Below are positions 26,900 through 35,528 of a DNA stretch of 64,000 nt, one piece after another (positions within the stretch are counted from its first letter, which is position 1; every line of letters begins with the position of its first letter). Below the pieces are notes generated by a model, which ran no database searches, was not told the origin of the DNA, and worked only from the letters and a program-made list of their open reading frames with translations. Origin of the DNA: Nocardia vinacea NBRC 16497. Its GTDB lineage: Bacteria; Actinomycetota; Actinomycetes; Mycobacteriales; Mycobacteriaceae. Position numbers and translations under genes: made by a program. The DNA is taken from NCBI RefSeq assembly GCF_000308835.1, contig NZ_BAGN01000428.1, positions 28,196 to 92,195 on the forward strand. The letters run 5' to 3'.

Positions 26900-26944
26900 G
26901 CCCCCACCGCCCTTGCGTGGATCACGATCATTGGTACTTATCCA

Positions 26945-27631
26945 CTAAGCGGTAGGACGTGGGAGCCCGAAGAGGACAGGGAGGTCGGCGATGTCGGTGA
27001 TCCGTTCGTAGCCGAGCCAGTGCTCGTCGGCCTCGAAGCCCCTGTCCACGTACACCTTGTTCTTGATACCCATGATGGCCGCGGATCGGTGGTCGTACAT
27101 CGGGCTCGCCGAGACGTGCACGATCTCCTCGGGTGCCGCGCCCAGCTTGTCGAACATGTACTCAAAGGCACGGAGCCGTGGCTTGTAGACGCCCATCTGC
27201 TCGGCAGTAATCACGACTTCGAACGGAGCCTGGAGGTTCTCCACCAGGTCCGTCGCATGCGCGTCGTCGCTGTTGGTGATGATGACCAGCGGGACTTCCT
27301 CGGCCAGGCGGTTCAGTGCCTCAGTGACACCGGGGTAGGGAACCCAGGTGGGGATGATCTCGTAGACCGCCCGTGCGTCGCGCGCACGGTACTCGATGCC
27401 GACCCTACGGGCGGCGCGTTCCATGGAGTTGGCGACGATCTGGTGGAATGGTTTGTAGTCGCCCATGCACTCGTCGATCCGGTACGCCTTGCAGGCCTGC
27501 AAGTAGTTATCGGCGATTTCGGCCGGCAGCCGGTCGCCCAAGATCTCACGGATCGCGTCATTGATCCGGAAGTGGATCAGCGTTCCGTTCATGTCGAACG
27601 TAACGAACTTCGGTTTGGTTTCGAATGCCAT
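26945..27631 (-). CDS. HAD hydrolase, haloacid-dehalogenase type II-like, copy A
   Basis: This is a 228-residue HAD-superfamily protein. ATG 27629-27631 has GGAGGAG just upstream. Motif I is FVTFDMNGTL with the nucleophile Asp; motif II is in PLVIITNSDD; the conserved Lys in GVYKPRLRAFEYM; and the last acidic motif is in SPMYDHRSAAIMG. It resembles 2-haloacid dehalogenases, but in that group motif I is DxYGT and here Asn replaces Tyr, so dehalogenation is doubtful. Genes of this type often accompany PuuB-like oxidases in amine clusters. It is first in the minus-strand operon of copy A and paralogous to 37755-38429. Two operator-like boxes lie directly upstream. Confidence 0.85.
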   Translation of the reverse strand: MAFETKPKFVTFDMNGTLIHFRINDAIREILGDRLPAEIADNYLQACKAYRIDECMGDYKPFHQIVANSMERAARRVGIEYRARDARAVYEIIPTWVPYPGVTEALNRLAEEVPLVIITNSDDAHATDLVENLQAPFEVVITAEQMGVYKPRLRAFEYMFDKLGAAPEEIVHVSASPMYDHRSAAIMGIKNKVYVDRGFEADEHWLGYERITDIADLPVLFGLPRPTA

Positions 27632-27663
27632 GACTCCTCCATTACTTCGTCCGGCTGTCGTCG

Positions 27664-27675
27664 ATTGTCGACGAG
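27664..27675. promoter_or_regulatory. Putative GntR operator 1, copy A operon
   Basis: ATTGTCGACGAG keeps the left half of the ATTGTCGACAAT palindrome. It is 33 bases upstream of the HAD start and 19 bases centre-to-centre from the next box, which would place both on nearly the same side of the helix. Confidence 0.45.
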
Positions 27676-27682
27676 ATCGTCG

Positions 27683-27694
27683 ATTGTCGACAAT
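27683..27694. promoter_or_regulatory. Putative GntR operator 2, perfect ATTGTCGACAAT
   Basis: This is a perfect 12-base palindrome upstream of the copy A operon. It is the best copy of a motif that recurs before GntR, HAD, GabT, cupin and ABC genes of this cluster. The central GT/AC halves agree with the general GntR-family operator pattern. Confidence 0.6.
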
Positions 27695-27887
27695 ACGCAC
27701 CATGCTTGTCGGCTGTCAACGACTGGAGGCGTAAACATGAGCCTAGGTGCGTTGGCAAAGGCGGTCCGGTAGGAAGCAACCGGCGAACACACCTGAATTG
27801 TCGAAAATCGATCTTGGGCTCGAGGGATCACTGCATCGCCGCGTGGACGACCATGTCGGCGTGGAGGTTTGGGTGCGGGATTACGGC

Positions 27888-27965
27888 ATGTCTGCTGCCC
27901 GTCAGGATGAGGTGTGGCGCCCGTGGCCGGCTGGTGAGTCGTTCAGCGCACCAGTGGGACTCTGA
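27888..27965 (+). pseudogene. Possible IS30-like transposase N-terminal scrap
   Basis: The frame MSAARQDEVWRPWPAGESFS resembles the start of IS30-type transposases (M..ARQxEVWRRWRAGxSLS). It stops at codon 26 after a changed SAPVGL in place of the HTH. No more of the element is seen. The likeness is short and could be misread. Confidence 0.4.
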
Positions 27966-27990
27966 CCGTGTCGATATAGAGCTGACCGAC

Positions 27991-28179
27991 ATGTCTAACC
28001 CGAATCCCTTGAGCCTTATGGAGATTCGGAAGAACGGCCGAACGATGGACGGGAGGTATACGCCCGGGTTTGCGTCCGGCAATCTGGCGTACGAATCGGA
28101 CCGCGGTGATGGCTTCAGCTACACCTTCGGTCCGACCGTCGTTGGGTGTGTCCGGGTAAATCGGAGATCGGGGATGTGA
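27991..28179 (+). CDS. Small ORF of unknown function, possibly a relic
   Basis: This 62-residue frame starts at ATG 27991 and includes SLMEIRKNGRTMDGRYTPGF and GDGFSYTFGP. It has no clear ribosome site and I recognise no family. It lies between the copy A operon promoter and the GntR gene on the other strand, next to a transposase scrap. It may be the remains of an older gene. Confidence 0.25.
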   Translation: MSNPNPLSLMEIRKNGRTMDGRYTPGFASGNLAYESDRGDGFSYTFGPTVVGCVRVNRRSGM

Positions 28180-28272
28180 GTGGGCGCCGAGCTGGACGCC
28201 ATTGAGACCATCTCGCTGCGACGACGAACCAGCGACACGCGAGCGACCCTGCCCCGGCAGGAGATCGAGGGC

Positions 28273-28959
28273 CTACCCGTCGCCGTCCCGTTCGCGGCGT
28301 GCACTTGTCAGCGAGTCGACCGCGTCGGTCATGTGCCGATCGATTTCTGCCAGCATCTCGGGGAGATCACCCCCGAGCAACCGGTCGAGCAACCGCTGGT
28401 GTTCCTCGATCGCCGTAGGCGGCCGGATGTACCGCGCGTCAAAAGCCGACATGCACAGCATCGTCTCGGCGGCCAGTGTGGAGAACATACGGCTCAGCCG
28501 TGGGCTTTGCGCGGCCTCAACCATCGTTTCGTGGAAATGGAGGTCCTCGCGGGCGAGTTTTTTCCAGTCGCCGGCGTTCATGTACTGGGCGATGTTTTGC
28601 AGAATTTCCTGGAGACGATCCACGAGTTCGGCCGGAATCCCGCGTTCGTACACGGTGCTCGCCGCTTCCTTCTCGACGGCGCGCCTGCCACGATAGATGT
28701 CCTCGATGTCGCTGATGTCGAGCTCGATGACGAAGACACCGCGGTTGCGGTGGTTGACCAGGAGTCCCTCCTGGGCGAGGCGCTGGACGGCCTCTCGGAC
28801 GGGACCGCGGCTCATCTGCAGTCGGGCGGCTAGCTGCGATTCGCTGATCTGCTCCCCCGGGGCGAAGCTGCCATCCAGGATCAGTTCCCGCAGCTGCTCC
28901 GCGATCACCGCAGAGGTGACCCGAAGAGGCATGGGGACCATGTTGTCGACGCCGGCCAT
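28273..28959 (-). CDS. GntR-family (FadR-type) regulator, copy B
   Basis: This is a 228-residue protein starting at ATG 28957-28959; a second ATG at 28941 is possible. The winged HTH spans about 18-85 (ILDGSFAPGEQISESQLAAR, then LQMSRGPVREAVQRLAQEGL) and an FCD ligand domain follows, with DLHFHETMVEA and EEHQRLL holding the likely metal or ligand His residues. It resembles the GntR at 29930-30610 more than that at 20270-20920. An ATTGTTGACAGT box is about 70 bases upstream. It stands between the two halves of the amine cluster and may regulate either. Confidence 0.9.
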   Translation of the reverse strand: MAGVDNMVPMPLRVTSAVIAEQLRELILDGSFAPGEQISESQLAARLQMSRGPVREAVQRLAQEGLLVNHRNRGVFVIELDISDIEDIYRGRRAVEKEAASTVYERGIPAELVDRLQEILQNIAQYMNAGDWKKLAREDLHFHETMVEAAQSPRLSRMFSTLAAETMLCMSAFDARYIRPPTAIEEHQRLLDRLLGGDLPEMLAEIDRHMTDAVDSLTSARRERDGDG

Positions 28960-29028
28960 GTGTTGCTGCTGCCTTTCCCCGAATGCACCGTCAACCGTGC
29001 CTGATGAACGGCTATTGCTGACTTGTGA

Positions 29029-29040
29029 ATTGTTGACAGT
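29029..29040. promoter_or_regulatory. Putative GntR operator, copy B gntR promoter
   Basis: ATTGTTGACAGT matches ATTGTnnACAAT at all but one conserved place. It lies 70 bases before the start of the GntR gene at 28273-28959. Confidence 0.45.
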
Positions 29041-29251
29041 TGGCGATATTACACCTTCAGCGCCAAAGGGCGTCAGTGGCCCGCCGCGCACCGCGGCACA
29101 ACCTGCGGATACGTCGGCGCAGAGCCAGTCCCCGAGATCCCAATCCGTTCAATCAAGTTCGATTCGCGGGAGGCCCTTGCTGATTTCGCCTGCACCCCCT
29201 GTGCCGTCGGTTTTCCGTCTGCCGACCTAGTTCTGGGGGCAAGGCATGCAC

Positions 29252-29298
29252 CGCCGGAGGGCAGGCGCGATCCACGGGATCTGGGCTGCCCTCCGGCG
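29252..29298 (-). terminator. 13-bp hairpin, likely terminator of the cupin gene
   Basis: CGCCGGAGGGCAG (29252-29264) and CTGCCCTCCGGCG (29286-29298) are exact reverse complements, with a 21-base loop that itself contains GATCC/GGATC. It starts 22 bases past the cupin stop codon in the minus direction. Confidence 0.6.
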
Positions 29299-29319
29299 AT
29301 GTGCTGTTATTTTCGCTGA

Positions 29320-29682
29320 TCAGTCGACCGCGCCCGAAAGGTCCTGCACAACCCACATCTTGCGGAGGGGCGTGTGGATGGTCCAGGTGCCCTCCCAACC
29401 GGCGGGGGTCACGAACAACGAACCCGGACCGATGTCGAAGCTGTTGCCGTTGGATTCGGTGATGGTGGCGGTTCCACTGAGAATCTGGCAGATCTCGTTG
29501 CAGCCATCCCGGGTGCTCGTGAACGTTCCCGGGGTGACCTCCCAGATTCCTGTCCGCAGACCGTTTCCATCCCAAAGCCGCAGGGAGGCTTCGGTCTGAC
29601 CGGGCGTCGTGGATGTGGCCTTAGGGATGTGGTTCCCAGGGTTCTCGGTTGTTGCGTTACTCATGACGGTCGCCTTGCCCAT
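29320..29682 (-). CDS. Cupin-domain protein (DUF861 type)
   Basis: This is a 120-residue single-domain cupin. ATG 29682 follows GGAG by five bases. The fold is seen in TGIWEVTPGTFTSTRDGCNE, QILSGTATITE and GDGWEG-like TPAGWEGTWTIHTP. DUF861 cupins are common partners of FAD amine oxidases in catabolic operons and resemble ureidoglycine aminohydrolase, but their reaction is mostly unknown. The usual two His of metal cupins are mostly replaced in this subgroup. It is alone between two gntR genes and has its own operator-like box at 29750-29764, so it is likely part of the same regulon. Confidence 0.82.
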   Translation of the reverse strand: MGKATVMSNATTENPGNHIPKATSTTPGQTEASLRLWDGNGLRTGIWEVTPGTFTSTRDGCNEICQILSGTATITESNGNSFDIGPGSLFVTPAGWEGTWTIHTPLRKMWVVQDLSGAVD

Positions 29683-29749
29683 GGTTACTCCGTTTCTGGG
29701 GTACGCGTGGCTCATGCCTTGGCTGGGGTGGCACGGAACCTATCCGTGC

Positions 29750-29764
29750 GATTGTTTTACAATC
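29750..29764. promoter_or_regulatory. Putative GntR operator before cupin gene
   Basis: GATTGT-TTT-ACAATC is a perfect 6-3-6 inverted repeat and fits the FadR-subfamily pattern TnGTnnnACnA. Next to it is TCTAGCTAGA, another palindrome. It lies 68 bases upstream of the cupin start. Confidence 0.5.
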
Positions 29765-29929
29765 TAGCTAGAGCTCGGTTCTGGAATCGCTTTCTCCCCC
29801 TTAAATTTTCGCTATTCGATTTGGGCACGGCAGCAACCCCTTCCGGCCAGCCGATCCGGTGACATCGTCCGAGCGGGGACCGACCGGCGAATCAGTCCCG
29901 CCCAGGCAATGACCAACGCTTTCGCCCGA

Positions 29930-30610
29930 CTACTCCTGAAGTGTTATTGCGGTGAGATCATCAACGGCCTTGCGCAAGTGACGACTGATGGCCTGTTTCA
30001 GCCCTTCGCTGTCGCCCGCTGCCAATAAGTCCAGGAGATTCTGGTGCTCCTGCACTAGGGCACCCACTCGGGGATAGGAAACTCGGAGGTTGAGGATGCA
30101 CATTCTGGATTCGGCTGCCAATGTGTCGTAAATCCGAATCAAACGCGAATTTCCTGTCCCTTCGACAAGTGAGGTGTGGAACTTCATATCCAGTCGGGTG
30201 AGCGCTTGCCAGTCCGATAATTCTACTTGCGCTGCCATTTCTGTCAGGGTTACTTCCACTGACCGGCAGGTGCGAGCGATTTGTTCCGGTCCGGTTGACA
30301 GGAGGATATTCGCGGATGCTGATTCCACGGCCTCTCGCACCGCGTAGATCTCTTTGATGTCATCGATCGACAATTCAGGCACGAAGACGCCGCGGTTCCG
30401 CAGACTGACGAGGATCCCTTCCTGGGCCAGCCGCTGCAGTGCTTCACGAACTGGGCCCCTGGATGTGTGCAGCTGACCTGCCAGGACGGATTCGTTGATT
30501 TGCTGCCCGGGGCGGAAAACCCCTTGTATAATTTGTTCCCGCAGGTGATCGGCAATCAATTGTGCTGTGGGTCGTCCCTCTAATACAAGCACTCCCTCCG
30601 GTGACGCCAT
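29930..30610 (-). CDS. GntR-family (FadR-type) regulator, copy C
   Basis: This is a 226-residue protein; ATG 30610 has AAGGA eight bases upstream. The winged HTH (IIQGVFRPGQQINESVLAGQ, LHTSRGPVREALQRLAQEGI) is followed by an FCD domain with DMKFHTSLVEG and QEHQNLL. It lies 37 bases after gabD on the same strand and probably ends the gabT-gabD-gntR unit, so its level would rise with its targets. It is the positional twin of the GntR at 20270-20920 in the decayed copy. The likely effector is a pathway intermediate. Confidence 0.9.
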   Translation of the reverse strand: MASPEGVLVLEGRPTAQLIADHLREQIIQGVFRPGQQINESVLAGQLHTSRGPVREALQRLAQEGILVSLRNRGVFVPELSIDDIKEIYAVREAVESASANILLSTGPEQIARTCRSVEVTLTEMAAQVELSDWQALTRLDMKFHTSLVEGTGNSRLIRIYDTLAAESRMCILNLRVSYPRVGALVQEHQNLLDLLAAGDSEGLKQAISRHLRKAVDDLTAITLQE

Positions 30611-30647
30611 GGAAATTTCCTTACCACTTCTCGAACGCAAAGCGCGC

Positions 30648-32102
30648 CTAACGCGCTATTGCGGTGTATTTGTATTCGAGAAACTCGTCGATGCCGACCT
30701 TGCCGCCCTCGCGTCCTAGGCCAGACTGTTTGACGCCGCCGAACGGCGCCGCTGGATTCGACACGAGACCCGTATTCAGGCCGACCATTCCTACTTCCAG
30801 TTCGGAAGAGAAACGCATTGCCTTGTCTACACTCTCGGTAAATACGTAGCCAACAAGTCCCCAGTTCGTGTCGTTTGCCAGGCGCACCGCTTCGTCCTCA
30901 CTGTCGAAGGGGGTGATGGCCGCGACCGGTCCGAAGATCTCGGTTGTCATCAGTTCCGCATCGAGGGGAACGTCGGTCAGGACGGTGGGAGTGTAGAAGT
31001 ATCCGGGGCCTTCGGGACGGTTGCCGCCGGTGAGGATGCGAGCGCCCTTGGCGAGCGCGTCGGCCACCAATCCCTCGACCTTGTCCAGGGCTTTCTGTTC
31101 GATGAGGGGGCCGACATCGGCCCCCTCCAGGGCGCCGTTGCCGACCTGCAGTTCGGCCATCCGCTTGGCGAGCTTTTCTCCGAATTCCTCAGCGAGTGAA
31201 CGGTGGACGAAGAATCGGTTCGCTGCCGTGCATGCTTCTCCCATGTTGCGCATTTTGGCCTGCATGGCCCCGGCGACAGCTCGTTCGAGGTCGGCGTCGG
31301 GCAGGACTACGAACGGCGCGTTGCCGCCCAGTTCCATGGAGGCACGCATGACGTTTTCCGCTGCCTGCCGCAGCAGGATCTTGCCGACCTCGGTGGATCC
31401 GGTGAAACTGACCTTGCGTGCGATACCGCTGTTCATCCACGCCTCCACCACGCTGGCGGGGCTGGCGGTGGTCACGACATTGAGAACCCCGTCCGGCAGT
31501 CCGGCCTGCCGGAAGATATCGACCAAAGCGAGCGATGTCAGCGGTGTCAGCTCGGCGGGCTTGAACACCATCGTGCACCCGGCCGCAACCGCCGGGGCGA
31601 TCTTGCGGGCCCCCATCGCCAGCGGAAAGTTCCACGGCGTCACCAATACACACGGCCCGACCGGCTCTTTGCTGATCAGGATTCGGGTGTTGCCATCGAT
31701 GGAGGTGGTGTGGTCTCCGCCGATACGAATGGCCTCCTCGGAGAACCACCGCAGGAACTCGGCGCCGTAAGCCACTTCGCCTTTGGCTTCAGCGAGGGGC
31801 TTGCCCATCTCCGCGGTCATGATGGCGGCCAGCCGGTCGGTGTTGGCGATAACGAGGTCGTAGGCGCGGCGCAGGATGTCCGCGCGCTCGCGCGGGGTGG
31901 ATTTGCTCCACGTCGCCTGTGCGCGACCGGCTGCCGCGATGGCTTCGAGAGCATCGTCGAGCCCACCGTCGGCCACCTCGGCAATGACTTCGTGCGTTGC
32001 CGGGTTTTCCACGGTGAAGGTGGCTTCGCCCGCTGCTTTCCGCCAGGAGCCGTCGATGAACAGGTCGGTGTGCAGAGTGGTGGGGTCAAGGGAGGAGCTC
32101 AT
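30648..32102 (-). CDS. gabD: Succinate-semialdehyde dehydrogenase
   Basis: This is a 484-residue aldehyde dehydrogenase of the GabD group. The N-terminal LHTDLFIDGSWRKA and VENPATHEVIAEVADG are typical. PWNFPLAMGARKIAPAVAAG, FTGSTEVGKILL and the catalytic-loop Glu in MELGGNAPFVV lie where expected. The catalytic Cys is in GEACTAANRFFVH, and FGGVKQSGLGREGGKVGIDE ends the protein. GabD oxidises succinate semialdehyde to succinate with NAD(P). It follows gabT by 79 bases on the same strand, making the GABA-to-succinate branch. No counterpart remains in the decayed copy of the cluster. Confidence 0.93.
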   Translation of the reverse strand: MSSSLDPTTLHTDLFIDGSWRKAAGEATFTVENPATHEVIAEVADGGLDDALEAIAAAGRAQATWSKSTPRERADILRRAYDLVIANTDRLAAIMTAEMGKPLAEAKGEVAYGAEFLRWFSEEAIRIGGDHTTSIDGNTRILISKEPVGPCVLVTPWNFPLAMGARKIAPAVAAGCTMVFKPAELTPLTSLALVDIFRQAGLPDGVLNVVTTASPASVVEAWMNSGIARKVSFTGSTEVGKILLRQAAENVMRASMELGGNAPFVVLPDADLERAVAGAMQAKMRNMGEACTAANRFFVHRSLAEEFGEKLAKRMAELQVGNGALEGADVGPLIEQKALDKVEGLVADALAKGARILTGGNRPEGPGYFYTPTVLTDVPLDAELMTTEIFGPVAAITPFDSEDEAVRLANDTNWGLVGYVFTESVDKAMRFSSELEVGMVGLNTGLVSNPAAPFGGVKQSGLGREGGKVGIDEFLEYKYTAIAR

Positions 32103-32181
32103 TGTCGCACTTTCGGTGATCGAGGGACGGGTTCCCCAGGTGGGGATCAGTTCGTCGTCTGGCGGAATCCATGTGGGATGT

Positions 32182-33435
32182 CTAGGTGTTTGCGGTCTTC
32201 AGCGCCTGCGTGAATTTCGTGAGGCCGACTCGGATTTCGTCGCTGGTGACGTTGAGAGCCGGAATGATGCGAATGACGTTTCCGTACGGACCACAGGTGA
32301 GAAGCAGCAGCTCCGCGTCGACGGCGGCCTGTTGCACGGCGAGCGCCGTGGCAGCGTCCGGGGTGTTGTCGGCGGTGGTGAATTCGACGCCCTGCATCAA
32401 GCCACGGCCTCGAATGTTCCCGATTCCGGAGAACTCGGTCGCGAGGCTTTCCAGGCCCGAGCGCAGCTCGTCGCCCCGGAGCTGGGCATTGGACACGAGG
32501 TTCTCGCGTGCGATGACGCCCAGCGTCGCGACGCCGGCAGCGGCGGCGACGGCGTTGCCTCCGTACGTACCGCCCTGAGAGCCCGGCCATGCCTTGGCCA
32601 TCAACTCTGTGGGGGCCGCTATCGCGGAGATGGGGAATCCGCTCGCCAGGCCCTTCGCCGTGATGACGATGTCCGGCCGGATCCCGGCCCAGTCGTGTCC
32701 CCAGAACTTACCGGTCCGTCCGACACCTGCCTGGACTTCGTCCACGATCAGCACGACGCCATGCTGATCGGCGCGTTCCCGCAAACCTTGCAGGAAGGCC
32801 GGAGGGGTAGGAATATAGCCGCCGTCGCCGAGGACCGGCTCGATGATGAACCCAGCCGTGTCGGCGGGGGTGCTGATCGTCTGCAGGAGGTGATCGAGTT
32901 CCTTCAGGGCAAATGCAACTGCCGTTTCTTCATCCCAACCGAAGCGGAATGCGTGCGGGAAGGGCGCGATGTGCACTCCGCCCATCAACGGCGAAAATCC
33001 GGAGCGGAACTTGGTGCCGGCGGTGGTCAGCGAGGCGGCACCCACGGTCCTGCCGTGAAAGCCTCCGTGGAACGAGATGATGTTGGGACGTCCGGTCGCC
33101 ATGCGCGCCAGACGAATTGAGGCCTCGACCGCTTCGGAGCCGGAGGTGGCGTAGAAGACGCTGTCCAGGCCCGCGGGCAGGAACTCGCCGAGTTTGTCGG
33201 TGAGCTCGAGCAGCGGCTTGTGCATCACCGTCGTGTACTGGGCATGAACAATCTTGCCCACCTGCTCGCGGGCCGCGGCGACGACGTCCGGGTGGCAGTG
33301 ACCGGTGCTGGTCACACCGATGCCGGTGGTGAAGTCGAGGTACTTCTTGCCGTCTGTGGCGTACACCCAACTACCGGCCGCATAGTCGACGACGACTGGT
33401 GTGGCCTGCTTGAGAACGGGACTGAGAGCTGCCAT
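32182..33435 (-). CDS. gabT: 4-aminobutyrate aminotransferase (class III)
   Basis: This 417-residue PLP enzyme starts at ATG 33435 with AGGAAAG upstream. Class III marks are FATSGSEAVEA-like YATSGSEAVEASIRLAR, SFHGGFHGRTVGAASLT, the PLP Asp in IVDEVQAGVGRTGKFW, and the Schiff-base Lys in VITAKGLASGFPISA. It fits GABA or a related omega-amino acid as amino donor, giving succinate semialdehyde for the GabD gene that follows. A near-perfect ATTGTCAACAAT box lies 29 bases upstream of the start, so it has its own controlled promoter, separate from the SolA-like gene 124 bases further up. Confidence 0.9.
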   Translation of the reverse strand: MAALSPVLKQATPVVVDYAAGSWVYATDGKKYLDFTTGIGVTSTGHCHPDVVAAAREQVGKIVHAQYTTVMHKPLLELTDKLGEFLPAGLDSVFYATSGSEAVEASIRLARMATGRPNIISFHGGFHGRTVGAASLTTAGTKFRSGFSPLMGGVHIAPFPHAFRFGWDEETAVAFALKELDHLLQTISTPADTAGFIIEPVLGDGGYIPTPPAFLQGLRERADQHGVVLIVDEVQAGVGRTGKFWGHDWAGIRPDIVITAKGLASGFPISAIAAPTELMAKAWPGSQGGTYGGNAVAAAAGVATLGVIARENLVSNAQLRGDELRSGLESLATEFSGIGNIRGRGLMQGVEFTTADNTPDAATALAVQQAAVDAELLLLTCGPYGNVIRIIPALNVTSDEIRVGLTKFTQALKTANT

Positions 33436-33463
33436 GGACTCATACTTTCCTACTGAATTGTTA

Positions 33464-33475
33464 ATTGTCAACAAT
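33464..33475. promoter_or_regulatory. Putative GntR operator before gabT
   Basis: ATTGTCAACAAT has perfect ATTGT/ACAAT arms around CA. It lies 29 bases before the gabT start codon and next to a further GAATTGTTAA, so it may overlap the promoter. Confidence 0.55.
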
Positions 33476-33559
33476 CGGCAATTTGCTGGCTGGTTTGATG
33501 CGGGCGCGGCACGCAGCCGCGTCCTGTCTCGCAGGATTACATCGGGACTAGGTCGAGCC

Positions 33560-34756
33560 TTATGACCCCACGCGCCGGCTTCCACCGGACACCTCGGCGG
33601 TGGGGTCCTGGCAGTCGCGCGCTGTGGATGATCGGTACCGCTGAGGCCGCAGGAAATCCAGTCCGTGGAAGGACCGCGTGCCCAGGGCCTCGTGCGCGGC
33701 GATCTCGCCGAAGCCGGAGGCCATTTTGAAGCCGGCGCCGGAAAATCCGGTGGCGCAGTAGATTCTGCTGTTCTCCCGCGGGCGGCCAAGCAGGGGGTTC
33801 TTGTCTGCGGTGAAGAGATCCGGGAAGGCATCGGAGCGGACGATGTTCGGAAAAAGTCCTGGCAGGAACTCGGTGACCGTCTCGGTGGTCTCCGCGATTT
33901 CCTCCGCCGTGAGATCTCTGGGCACCGCGTCGGCGCGGGGGGTGGGTGCTCCGCGACCGTCCAGGGTTGCCTTGACGGTCACTCCGTCGATGCTGGGGGC
34001 CCCGTACATGGAACGATCTCCAGAGATGCGGATGAAGATAGGGAATCTGTCCGGCGAGAATTCGGAGGGGTCCCGGGCCACGAACCAGGACAGGAAGATC
34101 CGCCGTGTTTCGGTGACTGCGTTCAGGTAGTCGGGCATTAGGCGGCGGGACCAGCCGCCCGAGGAGACGATGACGCGCTCGAACTTCCAGGCATTGTTGC
34201 CGGCGGTGACGACCACGCCGTCGTCGGTTTCGCGGATGTCGTCGATCGGAGTGTGGTCCAGGACCGTTGCCCCGTTCGCCTGCGCGGCCGCCACCGCCGC
34301 GGTGACCGCGCGGTCGGTCCGCAGGGCGCCGGCATGGGGATCGAACACCGCGAGGTCGTCCGGGCGGAGGTGATGTTGTGGGTACCGCTCGGTCATCGCG
34401 CCGCGGCTGAGTATTTCGTGGTCCGCCCCGTTCGCCCGGGTGGTTTCGAGTAGGTGCGGAAGATAGGGGCCGTCCACGGTCCCGATGGACAATCCGCCGC
34501 ACCGCGTCAAAATGTGTTGACCCGAGTCGGCCTCCAGCTCGGCCCAGAGGCGGCGGGAGCGTTCGAGGATGGGGTAATAGTCAGTTGCTCCTCGATACAG
34601 CATGCGGAACAGGCGGGTGTCCCCGCCGACGGCGCTGCGGGCATGGCCTGGCGTTTGTGCCTCGAACCCGACCACCGAGTGGGACGAGCGGGAAGCCTGC
34701 CACAATGCCATGCTTCCGATGCTGCCTAGGCCGATGACGGCAAGCTGTCCATCCAT
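33560..34756 (-). CDS. SolA/MSOX-like FAD amine oxidase, copy B
   Basis: This is a 398-residue paralogue of 21263-22396, with FAD motif LAVIGLGSIGSMALWQASR and CATGFSGAGFKMASG. As in copy A, the usual flavin-linking Cys is replaced by Asp in FPDLFTADKNP. The last 25 residues are a polar tail not present in copy A. The start (ATG 34756) is four bases after the ATPase stop, so translation is coupled to the transporter genes. It probably oxidises the imported N-substituted amino acid; MABO-type demethylation of 4-methylaminobutyrate to GABA is one idea that would fit the gabT-gabD genes beside it, but it is not shown. Confidence 0.85.
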   Translation of the reverse strand: MDGQLAVIGLGSIGSMALWQASRSSHSVVGFEAQTPGHARSAVGGDTRLFRMLYRGATDYYPILERSRRLWAELEADSGQHILTRCGGLSIGTVDGPYLPHLLETTRANGADHEILSRGAMTERYPQHHLRPDDLAVFDPHAGALRTDRAVTAAVAAAQANGATVLDHTPIDDIRETDDGVVVTAGNNAWKFERVIVSSGGWSRRLMPDYLNAVTETRRIFLSWFVARDPSEFSPDRFPIFIRISGDRSMYGAPSIDGVTVKATLDGRGAPTPRADAVPRDLTAEEIAETTETVTEFLPGLFPNIVRSDAFPDLFTADKNPLLGRPRENSRIYCATGFSGAGFKMASGFGEIAAHEALGTRSFHGLDFLRPQRYRSSTARDCQDPTAEVSGGSRRVGS

Positions 34757-34760
34757 GTGT

Positions 34761-35528
34761 TCAGAGCACCTTCTCCAGGAAGGCCTGGGTCCGTCGTTCC
34801 TTCGGGTTGGCGAGGACCTCGCGGGCGTCTCCGCGTTCGACGATGCATCCCTCGTCCATGAACAGCAGGGTGTCTGCCACCTCCCGTGCGAAGCCCATCT
34901 CATGGGTGACCACGACCATGGTCATGCCCTTTTGTGCCAGGTCCTTCATGACGGCGAGGACTTCACCTACCTTTTCGGGATCCAGGGCGCTGGTCGGCTC
35001 GTCGAACAGCATGATCTGCGGATCCATGGCCAACGCCCGCGCGATGGCCACACGCTGCTGCTGTCCTCCGGACAGCTGCGCGGGATAGTGCCCACCGAAG
35101 CCACTGAGCCCAACGCTGGCCAGCAGTTGCTGCGCTTGCTCGGCTGCCTGTTGCTTGTCGCCGCGCTTGACCAGTATGGGGCCGGCCATGACATTTTCCT
35201 GGGCGGTCATGTTGGGGAACAGGTTGAACTGCTGGAAAACGATGCCGACCTTGGTGCGCTGCTCGGCCAGGCGTTTGCGGCTCAGAGCGTGGAAAGCGGT
35301 GTCTGTTTCGTAGTAGCCGAAGTGTTCTCCGTTGACCTTCAACACTCCGAGATCGATGGTCTCGAGGCCGTTGACGCAGCGCAACAATGTGGATTTTCCG
35401 GAGCCGCTGGGGCCGATGATGCAACAGATCTCACCGCTGGCGATATCGACATCGATGTTTTTCAGAACTGTCTTGGAGCCGAAGGATTTACGGATTCCTC
35501 GACCGTGGATAGTACCGTCGCAGATCAT
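34761..35528 (-). CDS. Polar amino acid ABC transporter, ATPase
   Basis: This 255-residue ATPase of the HisP/GlnQ type has Walker A IIGPSGSGKSTLLRC, Q-loop QQFNLFPNMT, signature LSGGQQQRVAIARALA, Walker B IMLFDEPTSALDP and the H-loop VVVTHEMGFA. The start at ATG 35528 overlaps the permease stop by ATGA; an open frame goes on upstream to 35660 but is the permease in another frame. It powers uptake together with the permease and binding protein. The SolA-like gene follows four bases on. Confidence 0.94.
   Translation of the reverse strand: MICDGTIHGRGIRKSFGSKTVLKNIDVDIASGEICCIIGPSGSGKSTLLRCVNGLETIDLGVLKVNGEHFGYYETDTAFHALSRKRLAEQRTKVGIVFQQFNLFPNMTAQENVMAGPILVKRGDKQQAAEQAQQLLASVGLSGFGGHYPAQLSGGQQQRVAIARALAMDPQIMLFDEPTSALDPEKVGEVLAVMKDLAQKGMTMVVVTHEMGFAREVADTLLFMDEGCIVERGDAREVLANPKERRTQAFLEKVL

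Noticed and set aside
31203..33120. Plus-strand frames of 336 and 414 codons opposite gabD and gabT
   Set aside because: They are antisense readings of well-defined enzymes, a normal effect of high GC content in the third codon base.
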